In this document: positions 33,365-42,386 of the stretch, in pieces
Numbering within the stretch: the stretch's first letter is position 1
Layout: each line of letters opens with the position of its first letter
Origin: Marinagarivorans cellulosilyticus
GTDB taxonomy: Bacteria; Pseudomonadota; Gammaproteobacteria; Pseudomonadales; Cellvibrionaceae
Direction: 5' to 3'
Length of the DNA stretch: 64,000 nucleotides
Assembly: GCF_021655555.1 (NCBI RefSeq)
Contig: NZ_AP023086.1
Coordinates: 2,944,685-3,008,684 of the forward strand
The notes under the pieces: model-generated
The model's input: only the letters and a program-made list of their open reading frames with translations
The model's database searches: none
What the model was told of the DNA's origin: nothing
Position numbers and translations under genes: made by a program

Positions 33365-34651
33365 ATGACCGACCACACCAAAGATCAAGATGACAACGGT
33401 AAGCTGCTGTACTGCTCTTTTTGCGGTAAGAGTCAGCATGAAGTGCGTAAACTAATCGCAGGGCCTTCTGTATTCATTTGTGATGAGTGCGTAGACTTGT
33501 GTAATGATATTATTAGAGAGGAAGTGCAGGAAAGCGAAGCTGAAGGTAGTTCCGATGCTTTGCCTACACCTCAAGAGATATCCTCAACCCTTGATGATTA
33601 TGTGATCGGCCAGAAGCAGGCTAAGAAAGTGCTTGCTGTTGCGGTTTACAATCATTACAAGCGCCTGCGCAAAGGTGGTAAGAAGAAGGGCGAGGTTGAG
33701 CTAGGCAAAAGTAATATTTTGCTTGTAGGGCCAACAGGTAGTGGTAAAACATTATTGGCAGAAACTCTTGCTCGTTTATTGAATGTGCCTTTCACCATAG
33801 CGGATGCAACGACATTAACTGAAGCTGGTTATGTTGGTGAGGATGTTGAGAATATCATTCAGAAATTATTGCAGAAGTGTGATTACGATGTGGAGAAGGC
33901 TCAGCAAGGCATCGTTTATATTGATGAAATCGATAAGATATCAAGAAAGTCAGATAATCCTTCGATCACGCGTGATGTTTCAGGTGAAGGTGTTCAGCAG
34001 GCGCTGCTTAAGTTAATAGAAGGGACAGTAGCTTCTGTTCCTCCTCAAGGTGGGCGCAAGCATCCTCAGCAAGAGTTTTTGCAGGTTGATACTGCTAATA
34101 TTCTGTTTATTTGTGGTGGTGCTTTTGCTGGTTTGGATCGCATTATTCGCGATCGCTCTGAGAAGGGTGGCATTGGTTTTGGCGCTGAAGTGAAAAGCAA
34201 GGATGCCAAAGAAAATGTGGGTGAGACGCTTAAGGGGTTAGAGACTGAAGATTTGGTTCGCTTTGGTTTAATCCCTGAATTTGTTGGTCGTTTACCTGTT
34301 GTTGCTACCTTAGATGAGCTGGATGTCGAGGCGTTGATGGCCATTCTGGCCGAGCCCAAGAACTCATTAGTTAAGCAGTACTCTCGCCTGTTCGAAATGG
34401 AGGGTGTTGATATTGACTTCCGTGAGGAGGCGTTAAAGGCTGTGGCTGGTAAAGCTATGGAGCGAAAGACCGGTGCTCGTGGATTGCGCTCTATTATGGA
34501 GTCGGTCTTGCTGGAAACCATGTACAAGTTGCCTTCAGAAGAGGGGGTTACCAAAGTTGTGGTTGATGAGGCTGTCATTAAGGGGGAGTCTGAGCCTCTA
34601 CTGGTTTATGAGAAGGTTGATAAGCCCTCGAAAGCTGCTCCTGACGAATAA
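33365..34651 (+). CDS. clpX: ATP-dependent Clp protease ATP-binding subunit
   Basis: 428 residues. An N-terminal C4 zinc-binding domain (CSFCGK at about 17, CDECVDLC at about 42) recruits substrates and adaptors. The AAA+ module has Walker A GPTGSGKT (about 125), Walker B VYIDEIDKI (about 190), a GYVGEDVE pore loop, the RKHPQQEF RKH loop and the IGF-type ClpP-binding loop seen as GGIGFGAEV. It unfolds tagged proteins and feeds them to ClpP. A clear terminator follows, separating clpPX from lon. Confidence 0.97.
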   Translation: MTDHTKDQDDNGKLLYCSFCGKSQHEVRKLIAGPSVFICDECVDLCNDIIREEVQESEAEGSSDALPTPQEISSTLDDYVIGQKQAKKVLAVAVYNHYKRLRKGGKKKGEVELGKSNILLVGPTGSGKTLLAETLARLLNVPFTIADATTLTEAGYVGEDVENIIQKLLQKCDYDVEKAQQGIVYIDEIDKISRKSDNPSITRDVSGEGVQQALLKLIEGTVASVPPQGGRKHPQQEFLQVDTANILFICGGAFAGLDRIIRDRSEKGGIGFGAEVKSKDAKENVGETLKGLETEDLVRFGLIPEFVGRLPVVATLDELDVEALMAILAEPKNSLVKQYSRLFEMEGVDIDFREEALKAVAGKAMERKTGARGLRSIMESVLLETMYKLPSEEGVTKVVVDEAVIKGESEPLLVYEKVDKPSKAAPDE

Positions 34652-34668
34652 AAGTCGCTTTCACCTTC

Positions 34669-34694
34669 AAAAGGCCTCATTCGAGGCCTTTTTT
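34669..34694 (+). terminator. Intrinsic terminator after clpX
   Basis: AAAAGGCCTC (34669-34678), 4-base loop, GAGGCCTTTTTT (34683-34694): a strong stem with six T residues, ending 76 bases before the lon ATG. Confidence 0.9.
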
Positions 34695-34770
34695 GTCGTT
34701 GTTTTTTGGCGAAGAGGCCATACTTATACCTCTTGGTCACTCCGTATATTGCGGAAATTCTAGAGGGTCA

Positions 34771-37197
34771 ATGATGGATACAACTTCTGCCGATGGTCAA
34801 GATACCATTACTTTGCCGCTATTGCCGTTGCGTGATGTTGTGGTTTACCCGCATATGGTGATTCCGCTATTTGTAGGACGAGAGAAGTCGATAGCTGCCT
34901 TAGAGCAGGCTATGTCAGATGATAAGCAAATTTTGTTGGTGGCACAGAAGCAATCTGGTGTTGACGAGCCTACGCCAGAAGACTTGTACAGTGTCGGGAC
35001 GGTTTCGCAGGTTTTACAGATGCTGCGCCTGCCCGATGGCACAGTGAAGGTGTTGGTCGAGGGCCGCCGCCGCGCTGAAGTTGGCCAAGTGACTGCCGAG
35101 GATAAGTACTTTTCTGCTCGTGTGAAATCTGTACCGCTTGATGATTGTGACCCGCGAGAAGCTGAGGTTTATTCAAAATCGTTACTTAAGCGTTTTGATG
35201 AATACGTAAGTATGAGCAAAAAAGTACCGCCAGAGGTGATGACCTCGCTAAACGGTATTGATGAGCCTGGCCGCATGGCAGATACCATCGCTGCACATAT
35301 GTCGTTAGAGTTGCCGCAAAAGCAAGAAATATTGGAAATGTTCAGTATTTTGAAGCGCTTAGAGCACCTTGTGGGCTTGATGGATGCTGAGGCCGATTTG
35401 TTCCAAGTTGAAAAGCGCATTCGTGGGCGTGTCAAAAAACAAATGGAGAAAAGCCAGCGAGAGTATTACCTGAATGAGCAGATGAAAGCTATTCAGCGCG
35501 AGCTAGGTGAAACAGGTGATGAGCCTACTGAGCATGAAGAGCTGGAGCAAAAAATAACTGACGCCGGCATGCCGAAAGAGGCTGAAAAGAAAACGCGTGC
35601 CGAACTGCATAAGCTTAAGATGATGTCGCCTATGTCGGCAGAAGCTTCTGTAGTGCGCTCCTATGTTGATTGGATGATTAACGTACCTTGGTCTAAGCGC
35701 AGTAAAGTAAAGCATGATCTGAAACGCGCTGAGGAGATTCTAAACGCAGATCATTACGGCTTGGAGGAGGTTAAAGACCGAATCCTTGAATACCTTGCGG
35801 TGCAAAAGCGGGTTCGAAAAATTAAGGGTCCTGTGCTGTGTTTGGTTGGTCCACCTGGTGTGGGTAAAACGTCACTAGGTGAATCTATCGCGCGAGCCAC
35901 TAATCGAAAATTTGTTCGCATGGCGCTCGGTGGCGTTCGGGATGAGGCTGAAATTCGCGGCCATAGGCGCACTTATATTGGCTCCATGCCGGGTAAGCTC
36001 GTCCAAAAGATGTCTAAAGTGGAAGTTAAAAACCCGTTGTTCTTGCTGGATGAAATCGACAAGATGGGTATGGATCATCGCGGAGACCCTGCCAGCGCAT
36101 TACTTGAGGTTTTAGATCCAGAGCAAAACAATTCGTTTAATGATCATTACCTAGAAGTCGATTACGATCTTTCTGATGTCATGTTTGTGTGCACATCTAA
36201 TACTATGAATATTCCGGGCCCTTTGCTGGATCGCATGGAGGTGATTCGAATCCCCGGCTACACCGAGGACGAGAAGCTAAACATCGCTCAGCGCTATCTC
36301 ATTCCAAAGCAAATCAAGGCTAATGGTCTTAAAGTTGGTGAGTTTGAGGTGACCGAGGCCGCTGTGCGCGATGTGATACGCTTCTATACTCGCGAAGCAG
36401 GTGTGCGTGGCTTGGATCGTGAAATGGCTAAGCTATGCCGCAAGGTTGTAACTAAGCACATACGAAGCGAAGAAAAAAATGCTCATACTTGTGTGGATGC
36501 GGATGACTTAGAAGAGTTGCTTGGAGTTAAAAAAGCAGACTTTGGTCGCGCAGAGGACGAAAATCAAGTTGGGCAGGTAACAGGGTTGGCTTGGACTCAA
36601 GTGGGTGGTGAGTTGCTTACCATTGAGGCTTCCGCCGTTAAAGGTAAGGGGCGTATGGTTAAAACAGGCTCTTTGGGCGATGTTATGCAGGAGTCTATTC
36701 AGGCTGCGATAACGGTTGTTCGCTCGCGCTCGAAAGTTTTGGGGATAGCGCCAGACCATTTTGATAAGCATGATGTGCATATTCATGCTCCAGAGGGTGC
36801 TACTCCGAAGGATGGCCCGTCCGCCGGTATTGCGATGTGCACAGCTTTAGTCTCTGTGTATACCAACATTCCTGTGCGTGCCGATGTCGCCATGACGGGA
36901 GAGATTACACTGCGAGGTGAAGTGCTGAAGATTGGCGGCCTGAAAGAAAAACTGCTGGCGGCGCATCGCGGTGGTATAAAAACTGTTTTGATCCCTAAGG
37001 ACAATGAAGGGGATCTACGGGAAATCCCAGATAACATCAAAGCCGATCTTGTCATTAAGCCTGTTAAATGGATTGATGAGGTATTTGAGGTTGCGTTGCA
37101 GGACTCTCCGAAGCCTTATTCAGACGAGGAGTACGCGGTGTTGGAGGCGGCAGCATTTGAGCCTCAGGCGGAGAAGGGGAGTTTGAGTACTCACTAA
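34771..37197 (+). CDS. lon: ATP-dependent protease La
   Basis: 808 residues from ATG 34771, preceded by AGAGGG; a longer frame to 34693 overlaps the clpX terminator and is rejected. The N-terminal substrate domain starts TLPLLPLRDVVVYPHMVIPLFVGR. Walker A GPPGVGKTS and Walker B FLLDEIDKM mark the AAA+ domain; the C-terminal protease has Ser in KDGPSAGIAM and Lys in the GGLKEKLLAAHRGG region. Lon degrades damaged and regulatory proteins in the cytoplasm. It lies between clpX and hupB as in other gammaproteobacteria. No clear heat-shock promoter was identified by eye. Confidence 0.96.
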   Translation: MMDTTSADGQDTITLPLLPLRDVVVYPHMVIPLFVGREKSIAALEQAMSDDKQILLVAQKQSGVDEPTPEDLYSVGTVSQVLQMLRLPDGTVKVLVEGRRRAEVGQVTAEDKYFSARVKSVPLDDCDPREAEVYSKSLLKRFDEYVSMSKKVPPEVMTSLNGIDEPGRMADTIAAHMSLELPQKQEILEMFSILKRLEHLVGLMDAEADLFQVEKRIRGRVKKQMEKSQREYYLNEQMKAIQRELGETGDEPTEHEELEQKITDAGMPKEAEKKTRAELHKLKMMSPMSAEASVVRSYVDWMINVPWSKRSKVKHDLKRAEEILNADHYGLEEVKDRILEYLAVQKRVRKIKGPVLCLVGPPGVGKTSLGESIARATNRKFVRMALGGVRDEAEIRGHRRTYIGSMPGKLVQKMSKVEVKNPLFLLDEIDKMGMDHRGDPASALLEVLDPEQNNSFNDHYLEVDYDLSDVMFVCTSNTMNIPGPLLDRMEVIRIPGYTEDEKLNIAQRYLIPKQIKANGLKVGEFEVTEAAVRDVIRFYTREAGVRGLDREMAKLCRKVVTKHIRSEEKNAHTCVDADDLEELLGVKKADFGRAEDENQVGQVTGLAWTQVGGELLTIEASAVKGKGRMVKTGSLGDVMQESIQAAITVVRSRSKVLGIAPDHFDKHDVHIHAPEGATPKDGPSAGIAMCTALVSVYTNIPVRADVAMTGEITLRGEVLKIGGLKEKLLAAHRGGIKTVLIPKDNEGDLREIPDNIKADLVIKPVKWIDEVFEVALQDSPKPYSDEEYAVLEAAAFEPQAEKGSLSTH

Positions 37198-37273
37198 AAT
37201 GGTCTTTTTTGATCGTTTGGTGAACAAATATGAGTCTGCGTGCTAATTGAGTGCTAATAGTTGCTGGGTTTTC

Positions 37274-37302
37274 TTGACCGGCTCCAGTGCAGTTGGTATA
37301 AA
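37274..37302 (+). promoter_or_regulatory. Sigma-70 promoter for hupB
   Basis: TTGACC (37274-37279), 17-base spacer, TATAAA (37297-37302): a near-consensus promoter 112 bases before the hupB GTG. The leader contains a bulged hairpin with GCCCGT/ACGGGC arms (37326-37351). Confidence 0.7.
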
Positions 37303-37413
37303 TCGCAGTCCGTCGCTTGCGCAAAGCCCGTAAACCTTAAGTTTCACGGGCGTTGGTGCGCTGGAACTATTTTAAAAAACACTTGCATCGAATAATAAAG
37401 AGGGGTTCGTTTC

Positions 37414-37686
37414 GTGAATAAATCTGAATTGGTTGACGCCATTGCTGCTTCTGCAGACATTTCAAAAGCTGCTGCTGGTCGTGCGCTAGACGCAGTTACT
37501 GACTCAATCACCAATGCATTAAAAGAGGGTGATCAGGTAGCTTTGGTAGGTTTCGGTACTTTCCTTGTGAAAGATCGTGCAGCGCGCACTGGCCGCAACC
37601 CACAAACTGGACAGCCAATTGAGATCGCGGCTGCCAAAATACCAACATTCAAGCCTGGTAAGGCGCTTAAAGACGCCGTTAATTAA
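37414..37686 (+). CDS. hupB: DNA-binding protein HU-beta
   Basis: 90 residues, exact HU length. MNKSELVDAIAASADISKAAAGRALDAV, then the GFGTFLVKDRAARTGRNPQTGQPIEI arm with the Pro that intercalates in bent DNA, are HU signatures. It compacts and bends DNA as a dimer. Start is GTG with GAGGGG upstream. Located between lon and ppiD as in Escherichia coli; it has its own promoter (37274-37302) and its own terminator. Confidence 0.96.
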   Translation: MNKSELVDAIAASADISKAAAGRALDAVTDSITNALKEGDQVALVGFGTFLVKDRAARTGRNPQTGQPIEIAAAKIPTFKPGKALKDAVN

Positions 37687-37710
37687 TTGCTGATCCCGCT
37701 TGCCGGGTGT

Positions 37711-37749
37711 GTAACAACTTTATTGTTAACTACCTCATAAAGTTGTTAC
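37711..37749. repeat. Perfect 12-bp inverted repeat downstream of hupB
   Basis: GTAACAACTTTA (37711-37722) and TAAAGTTGTTAC (37738-37749) are exact inverse complements, 15 bases apart. The element is AT-rich and lies between the hupB stop and a separate strong terminator, so it is not needed for termination. Confidence 0.8.
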
Positions 37750-37771
37750 AGCGTCGAGTAAAAAGAATATC

Positions 37772-37799
37772 AAAAGGCGCTAATATCAGCGCCTTTTTT
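37772..37799 (+). terminator. Intrinsic terminator after hupB
   Basis: AAAAGGCGCT (37772-37781) and AGCGCCTTTTTT (37788-37799) form a stem with T tract, ending 36 bases before ppiD. Confidence 0.9.
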
Positions 37800-37834
37800 C
37801 ATATGCGGTCTGATAAGACCTGTAGGAGTACACA

Positions 37835-39700
37835 ATGCTGCAAGGCTTGCGTGAGAACATGAAAGGGCCAACGGCGAAAATAGTTGTTGGGTTGGCAGTT
37901 GCTGCCATGGTGTTATTTGGGGTTGAATCTCTATTTGTTAACTCTGTTGGTGGTAGCGAAGTTGCCACTGTAAATGGTGAAGATGTTGGGCGCGTGGAGC
38001 TGCAGCGAGCCATTGAGCAGCAAAAAAGCCGTTTGCGTCAGCAGTTTCAGTTAGAAGAAAGTAACGACATGCTGAACGATGATCGCTTACGTGGGCCTGC
38101 ATTGATGAACTTGGTGCGTCAGAAGGCGCTTCACCAAGCCGCCGCGCAAGCGGGTATGAACGTTTCACCTGCTATTGTTAAGGGCGAATTAGCTGCTGCC
38201 TTCACGCGTGACGGTGAGTTTAACAGCGCTTTGTTAAATAATTACATTGCTTCTTACGGCTACACTCCAGCCACGCTAGCCAAAAGTGAGGCGAACGCTT
38301 ATGTGCTGCGTCAGCTGTTTAAAGGTATTAATGATAGTGAATTTGTTACGGGTCTAGAGCTGGATGCAATGGCTGCTGTTGCAGGGCAAAAGCGCAGCTT
38401 CTCGACCATTGTTATCCCTAAAAGCTTGGTTGAATCCAAGGTTGTTGTTTCGGACGAAGAGGTTGCTTCTTATTACAACGATAACCCAGCGCAATTTACC
38501 GAGTCTGAAAAAATTGCATTGGAATATGTTGAGCTTTCAGTTGGCGCGCTTGCTGCCAAGCAGGTTGTTTCTGATGCGGAGCTTCGAGAAGAATTTGAGC
38601 GTGAACTTGCAGAGTTTACAGCGCAAACAGAGTATAAGGTTTCGCATATCTTAGTGGCTGATGAGGATGGTGCAGAAGATAAGATTGCAAAGATACAAAG
38701 CGAATTGGCATCTGGCGTTGCCTTTGCTGATTTGGCTAAGGCTTATTCTGATGATCTAGGTTCGAAGGCCTTGGGTGGTGAGTTAGGTGCTTTGGTTGAA
38801 GGTGCATTCCCCTCTGAGTTTGAAGATGCCGCTATGGCTCTCGCTGAGGGTGAGGTTTCCTCCGCTGTTGAAACTGATGCGGGTACGCACTTTATTCGTT
38901 TAGATAGCAAGGTTGAAGCGAAACCGGCGACTTTCGAGTCTCGTAAAGAAAATTTGCTAACTTTACTTCAAGAGCAAAAGGCTTCAAGCGAATATTTAAG
39001 CCAGATTCAAACTCTGGAGGAAGTTTCTTTTGGTGCGTCTGATTTAGCGGCAACAGCGCAAGCGCTGGGCTTAACTGTAAAGTCTACGCCGTTTTTTGCA
39101 AAAGGCCGCGGTGTGGGTGTGGCGGCATCGCCGGCGGTGGCGAGCGCAGCTTTTGCTGAGGACGTTTATGTGCAGGGGCAGAACAGTCCTGTTATCGAAG
39201 TCGATGGCGATAAAGCTTACGTTGTGCGTCTGAAGGAGAAGGTTCCCGCTAAGTTGAAACCTTTGGCTCAAGTCAAAGCGAATATTCTTAAGCAGTTGTC
39301 GGATCAAAAGGCTGCGGCTGAATTAGATGCCTTAGCATCTAGTGTTGTTGCTGCTTTGGAGCAAGGAGAAGAGGCTAAAGCGGTTGCTGAAGCTGCGGGT
39401 TACGAGTTTAAGCTCTATGATGCGGTAGAAAGAAGCAGTGCAGATGTTAACTTTGCGGTGTCTCGTGAAGTCTTCACTATGCCTCGTCCGGCCGAGGGAA
39501 GCCCCGTGACTTCTACTGTGAGTGGTGCGTCCGAGTTAACAATTGTTCAGCTAGAGGGTGTGACAGACGGTGCCGTAGATAGTCTGCCTAAGGAGCAGCG
39601 AGAGGCAATGGAGCAGCAGCTTCGTAGCCAGCTAGCGATGGGCTCTGTCGAAGCATTTGAAAATCGTGTGTTTGAAGATGCGAAATATAAATTGAAGTAA
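37835..39700 (+). CDS. ppiD: Periplasmic folding chaperone/peptidyl-prolyl isomerase
   Basis: 621 residues, the size of PpiD. A membrane anchor (about 11-32, KIVVGLAVAAMVLFGVESLF) is followed by a SurA-type N-terminal chaperone region and one parvulin domain (about 265-355: YKVSHILVADEDG, GGELGALVEGAFPSEFEDAAMAL, THFIRLD). It is held in the inner membrane near SecYEG and helps proteins emerging into the periplasm. Position directly after hupB is conserved. A strong bidirectional terminator follows. Confidence 0.93.
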   Translation: MLQGLRENMKGPTAKIVVGLAVAAMVLFGVESLFVNSVGGSEVATVNGEDVGRVELQRAIEQQKSRLRQQFQLEESNDMLNDDRLRGPALMNLVRQKALHQAAAQAGMNVSPAIVKGELAAAFTRDGEFNSALLNNYIASYGYTPATLAKSEANAYVLRQLFKGINDSEFVTGLELDAMAAVAGQKRSFSTIVIPKSLVESKVVVSDEEVASYYNDNPAQFTESEKIALEYVELSVGALAAKQVVSDAELREEFERELAEFTAQTEYKVSHILVADEDGAEDKIAKIQSELASGVAFADLAKAYSDDLGSKALGGELGALVEGAFPSEFEDAAMALAEGEVSSAVETDAGTHFIRLDSKVEAKPATFESRKENLLTLLQEQKASSEYLSQIQTLEEVSFGASDLAATAQALGLTVKSTPFFAKGRGVGVAASPAVASAAFAEDVYVQGQNSPVIEVDGDKAYVVRLKEKVPAKLKPLAQVKANILKQLSDQKAAAELDALASSVVAALEQGEEAKAVAEAAGYEFKLYDAVERSSADVNFAVSREVFTMPRPAEGSPVTSTVSGASELTIVQLEGVTDGAVDSLPKEQREAMEQQLRSQLAMGSVEAFENRVFEDAKYKLK

Positions 39701-39725
39701 TATTTAGAGCTTATTGCTTTGATGT

Positions 39726-39765
39726 AAAAAAAGCCCCGCTTATGGTCATAAGCGGGGCTTTTTTG
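39726..39765. terminator. Bidirectional intrinsic terminator
   Basis: GCCCCGCTTATG (39733-39744) and CATAAGCGGGGC (39747-39758) form a perfect 12-bp stem flanked by A7 on the left and T6 on the right, so it can end both ppiD and the convergent gene at 39778. Confidence 0.92.
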
Positions 39766-39777
39766 TGGGTCGTTTTT

Positions 39778-40473
39778 TTATTCCGTCACTATTGCCAAAT
39801 ACCCCATTTCTGCTGGTTTGCCATCGACAAAGCCGGGGATAAAAGAGGCTTTTCTCAGCGAGTTAGTTAAGGCTGATTCTTGTTGGCGATGTGTGTTATC
39901 TATCATTGATACGCTTCGGCTTGTGCCATCAGTATTGACTATGGCTTTGGCGCGAATAGGGGAGGCGTCGTGCCGAAAGAAGGATTCTGCGTTTTTGTTG
40001 GTCTTGGCGAATATGTCAAACCAACCAGCGTCTAGTTTTTCCTGCGGTTCTGAGTAGTTAACCCCTAGCGTACTTTGCAGGGAGCCTAAGTTAGGTATTA
40101 ACAGCACCGACTGAGAGTCTTCGTCTTGCTGGTAAATGACGCGGAAATTCATTCTTACCGCGACGGCATCGCCATCTTCGGTTGCCGGTATGAAGCGTTG
40201 TTTCTCTATGGCAGCTTCAACCCCTTTTTCGAGTTTCGCTAAGCCGCTCTTTTCGAAGCATTGCGTATCGTTGCTGCCATCGATTGCAACATCACTTTGG
40301 CAGTATATGGCGATATTGCTCGGGCTGGGGAGTTGCTCGTGTGGCAGCGCTTGCTTAATGGCATCGCCTGAAAAGCCAAAGCTGGCTGGTGTTTGTGGCG
40401 TTTTTGCGTAAACACCAATGCTGAGTGCAAGTAGAAAAGGAGTGGTTAAGACGGCTGTTTTTATTGTATTCAT
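39778..40473 (-). CDS. Exported protein with TonB-C-like domain, unknown function
   Basis: 231 residues from ATG 40473; an upstream in-frame start exists at 40545 but the signal peptide (MNTIKTAVLTTPFLLALSIGVYA) begins here. The mature part has no firm family match. The C-terminal region (RAKAIVNTDGTSRSVSMIDNTHRQQESALTNSLRKASFIPGFVDGKPAEM) has the pattern of a TonB C-terminal-like fold, where an F-x-PG-x-DG-x-P stretch is typical. A similar stretch earlier (EAAIEKQRFIPATEDGDAVAV) suggests an internal repeat of the same fold. Secreted to the periplasm. It breaks the run between ppiD and ndk on the opposite strand. Confidence 0.7.
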   Translation of the reverse strand: MNTIKTAVLTTPFLLALSIGVYAKTPQTPASFGFSGDAIKQALPHEQLPSPSNIAIYCQSDVAIDGSNDTQCFEKSGLAKLEKGVEAAIEKQRFIPATEDGDAVAVRMNFRVIYQQDEDSQSVLLIPNLGSLQSTLGVNYSEPQEKLDAGWFDIFAKTNKNAESFFRHDASPIRAKAIVNTDGTSRSVSMIDNTHRQQESALTNSLRKASFIPGFVDGKPAEMGYLAIVTE

Positions 40474-40772
40474 GGGCTTACCTGTCGTAATTACTGGGCT
40501 TTCAGTGGATAGATGATTCAAGATTAACAGGCGGTTACCACACAAAGGTTAAGTTTTTATGACATTTTTGTGTTGGCGGGGCAGAAAATTGCTGATTGAC
40601 AGTTGGGTTTTGTTTGTAATCGCCAGCAAAGGCTGAGTAAGGCTTGGTGTAATTCTCAGAATGCTACGCTTTGGTGCGTCCTAACTTAGCACTTTGCGCC
40701 AAAAACCCGTATAATTCCGCCATTTTTTAACTGTGCCGTCTTTCGCGCGGCGATATAGAAACGGAGTTATCC
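40474..40772. other. Intergenic region upstream of ndk
   Basis: A 299-base spacer between divergent genes, without a gene. It holds the promoter-like pair for ndk described separately and presumably a minus-strand promoter for the exported protein. Confidence 0.5.
40686..40715 (+). promoter_or_regulatory. Candidate sigma-70 promoter for ndk
   Basis: TTAGCA (40686-40691), 18-base spacer and a perfect TATAAT (40710-40715), 57 bases upstream of the ndk ATG. Confidence 0.55.
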
Positions 40773-41198
40773 ATGGCAGTAGAACGTACTTTATCCATCA
40801 TTAAGCCTGATGCAGTCGCAGACAATGTTATAGGTAAGATATATACGCGGTTTGAAGATGCAGGCCTAAAAGTGGTTGCAGCAAAAATGATGCTTTTGTC
40901 GGAAGAGAAAGCTGGTGGTTTTTACGCCGAGCACAAAGAGCGCCCATTCTTTAGCGAGCTAGTCGAGTTCATGACTAGCGGTCCTGTGTTGGTTCAGGTT
41001 TTAGAGGGTGAGGGCGCTATTGCCCAGAATCGTGACATCATGGGCGCTACAAACCCTGCTGATGCAGCGCCGGGCACTATTCGTGCAGATTTTGCTAAGG
41101 AAGTTTCTCGCAATGCTGTGCACGGTAGTGATTCAGCCGCATCAGCTGCGCGTGAAATCAGTTATTTTTTCTCTGAAAGTGAAATCTTTAGCCGTTAA
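40773..41198 (+). CDS. ndk: Nucleoside diphosphate kinase
   Basis: 141 residues. ERTLSIIKPDAVADNVIG at the N-terminus, RPFFSELVEFMTSGPV in the middle and the active-site NAVHGSDS with the phosphorylated His (about residue 117) are canonical. It equilibrates nucleoside di- and triphosphates in the cytoplasm. GGAG precedes the ATG. First gene of the long block continuing through der; rlmN starts 14 bases after its stop. Confidence 0.97.
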   Translation: MAVERTLSIIKPDAVADNVIGKIYTRFEDAGLKVVAAKMMLLSEEKAGGFYAEHKERPFFSELVEFMTSGPVLVQVLEGEGAIAQNRDIMGATNPADAAPGTIRADFAKEVSRNAVHGSDSAASAAREISYFFSESEIFSR

Positions 41199-41212
41199 GG
41201 CAAGCAGGTTAT

Positions 41213-42373
41213 ATGTCTAGTTGTACTGTTGAGTCCGCGGTGGAATGCGTGAATTTACTTGGTCTGAGCGAGGCCAAGCTCGTTGCTTTCTTTGAGAGCA
41301 TCGGGGAAAAGAAGTTTCGCGCAACCCAAGTTATGAAGTGGATTCATCAGTACGGCGTCACTGACTTTGATGAGATGACGAACATCAGTAAAGCGCTTCG
41401 TGAAAAATTGAAGCAAATTGCTGAAGTTAGACCGCCCGAGCTTATTAAGCAGTTAGATAGCATTGATGGTACGCGCAAATTCCTAATCAGCGTTAGCGGC
41501 AATAACGCTGTCGAAACGGTGTTTATACCCGATGGCGAGCGCGGTACTTTATGCGTGTCGTCGCAAGTGGGTTGCTCCCTAGACTGTAGCTTTTGCGCGA
41601 CAGGCAAGCAGGGCTTTAACCGAGATTTAACCTGTGCCGAAATTATTGGGCAAGTTTGGATTGCGGCTAAATCGTTTGGTCAGCTGACGGAAAAAGGCCC
41701 TCGGAAAATTACAAATGTTGTGATGATGGGGATGGGGGAGCCGTTATTAAACTTCGACAATTCTGTCGATGCGATGAATTTAATGATGCACGACTTTTGC
41801 TACGGTTTGTCCAAGAGGCGAGTAACATTAAGTACCAGCGGCGTAGTGCCGATGCTGGATAAATTGGGTGAGCATACCGATGCATGTTTGGCGATTTCTT
41901 TGCATGCGCCTAACGATGCGTTACGCAATGAGCTGGTGCCCATCAACAAAAAATACCCTATAGCGACGTTGCTCGATTCGGCTGAGCGCTATATTACCGG
42001 CTTGCCTGATAATCGCCGTAAAATTACGATTGAATACACTTTAATTGATCATGTTAATGATCGGCCCGAGCACGCCCATGAGCTTGCTGAGCTGTTAAAG
42101 AATATCCCTGTCAAAATTAATTTAATTCCTTTTAACCCCTTTAATTTATCGAACTACAAGCGAGTGAGTAACAACGCGTTGCGTCGCTTCCAAACGATTC
42201 TAATTGAGGCCGGATATACCACCACGGTACGCACTACACGTGGTGACGATATCGATGCGGCTTGTGGGCAGCTAGCGGGTGAAGTCAATGATATTACCCG
42301 TAGAAGTGCTCGCTATGGTTTAACCGGTGTTGCATCGGAGGAAGTCGTGAATTTTGTGGGTGGGAATCCTTAA
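41213..42373 (+). CDS. rlmN: 23S rRNA/tRNA (adenine-2-C)-methyltransferase
   Basis: 386 residues. Radical-SAM cluster motif CSLDCSFC (about 121-128), the GEPLLNFDN SAM segment, and the C-terminal RTTRGDDIDAACGQL with the mechanistic Cys are RlmN hallmarks; the earlier mechanistic Cys lies in the N-terminal methyl-carrying region. It methylates A2503 of 23S rRNA and A37 of some tRNAs. Standard position between ndk and pilW. Confidence 0.96.
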   Translation: MSSCTVESAVECVNLLGLSEAKLVAFFESIGEKKFRATQVMKWIHQYGVTDFDEMTNISKALREKLKQIAEVRPPELIKQLDSIDGTRKFLISVSGNNAVETVFIPDGERGTLCVSSQVGCSLDCSFCATGKQGFNRDLTCAEIIGQVWIAAKSFGQLTEKGPRKITNVVMMGMGEPLLNFDNSVDAMNLMMHDFCYGLSKRRVTLSTSGVVPMLDKLGEHTDACLAISLHAPNDALRNELVPINKKYPIATLLDSAERYITGLPDNRRKITIEYTLIDHVNDRPEHAHELAELLKNIPVKINLIPFNPFNLSNYKRVSNNALRRFQTILIEAGYTTTVRTTRGDDIDAACGQLAGEVNDITRRSARYGLTGVASEEVVNFVGGNP

Positions 42374-42386
42374 TAAAATTAGATGC

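Noticed and set aside
34066..34578. 170-codon minus-strand frame
   Set aside because: Antisense to the AAA+ domain of clpX; no start signal and shadow composition.
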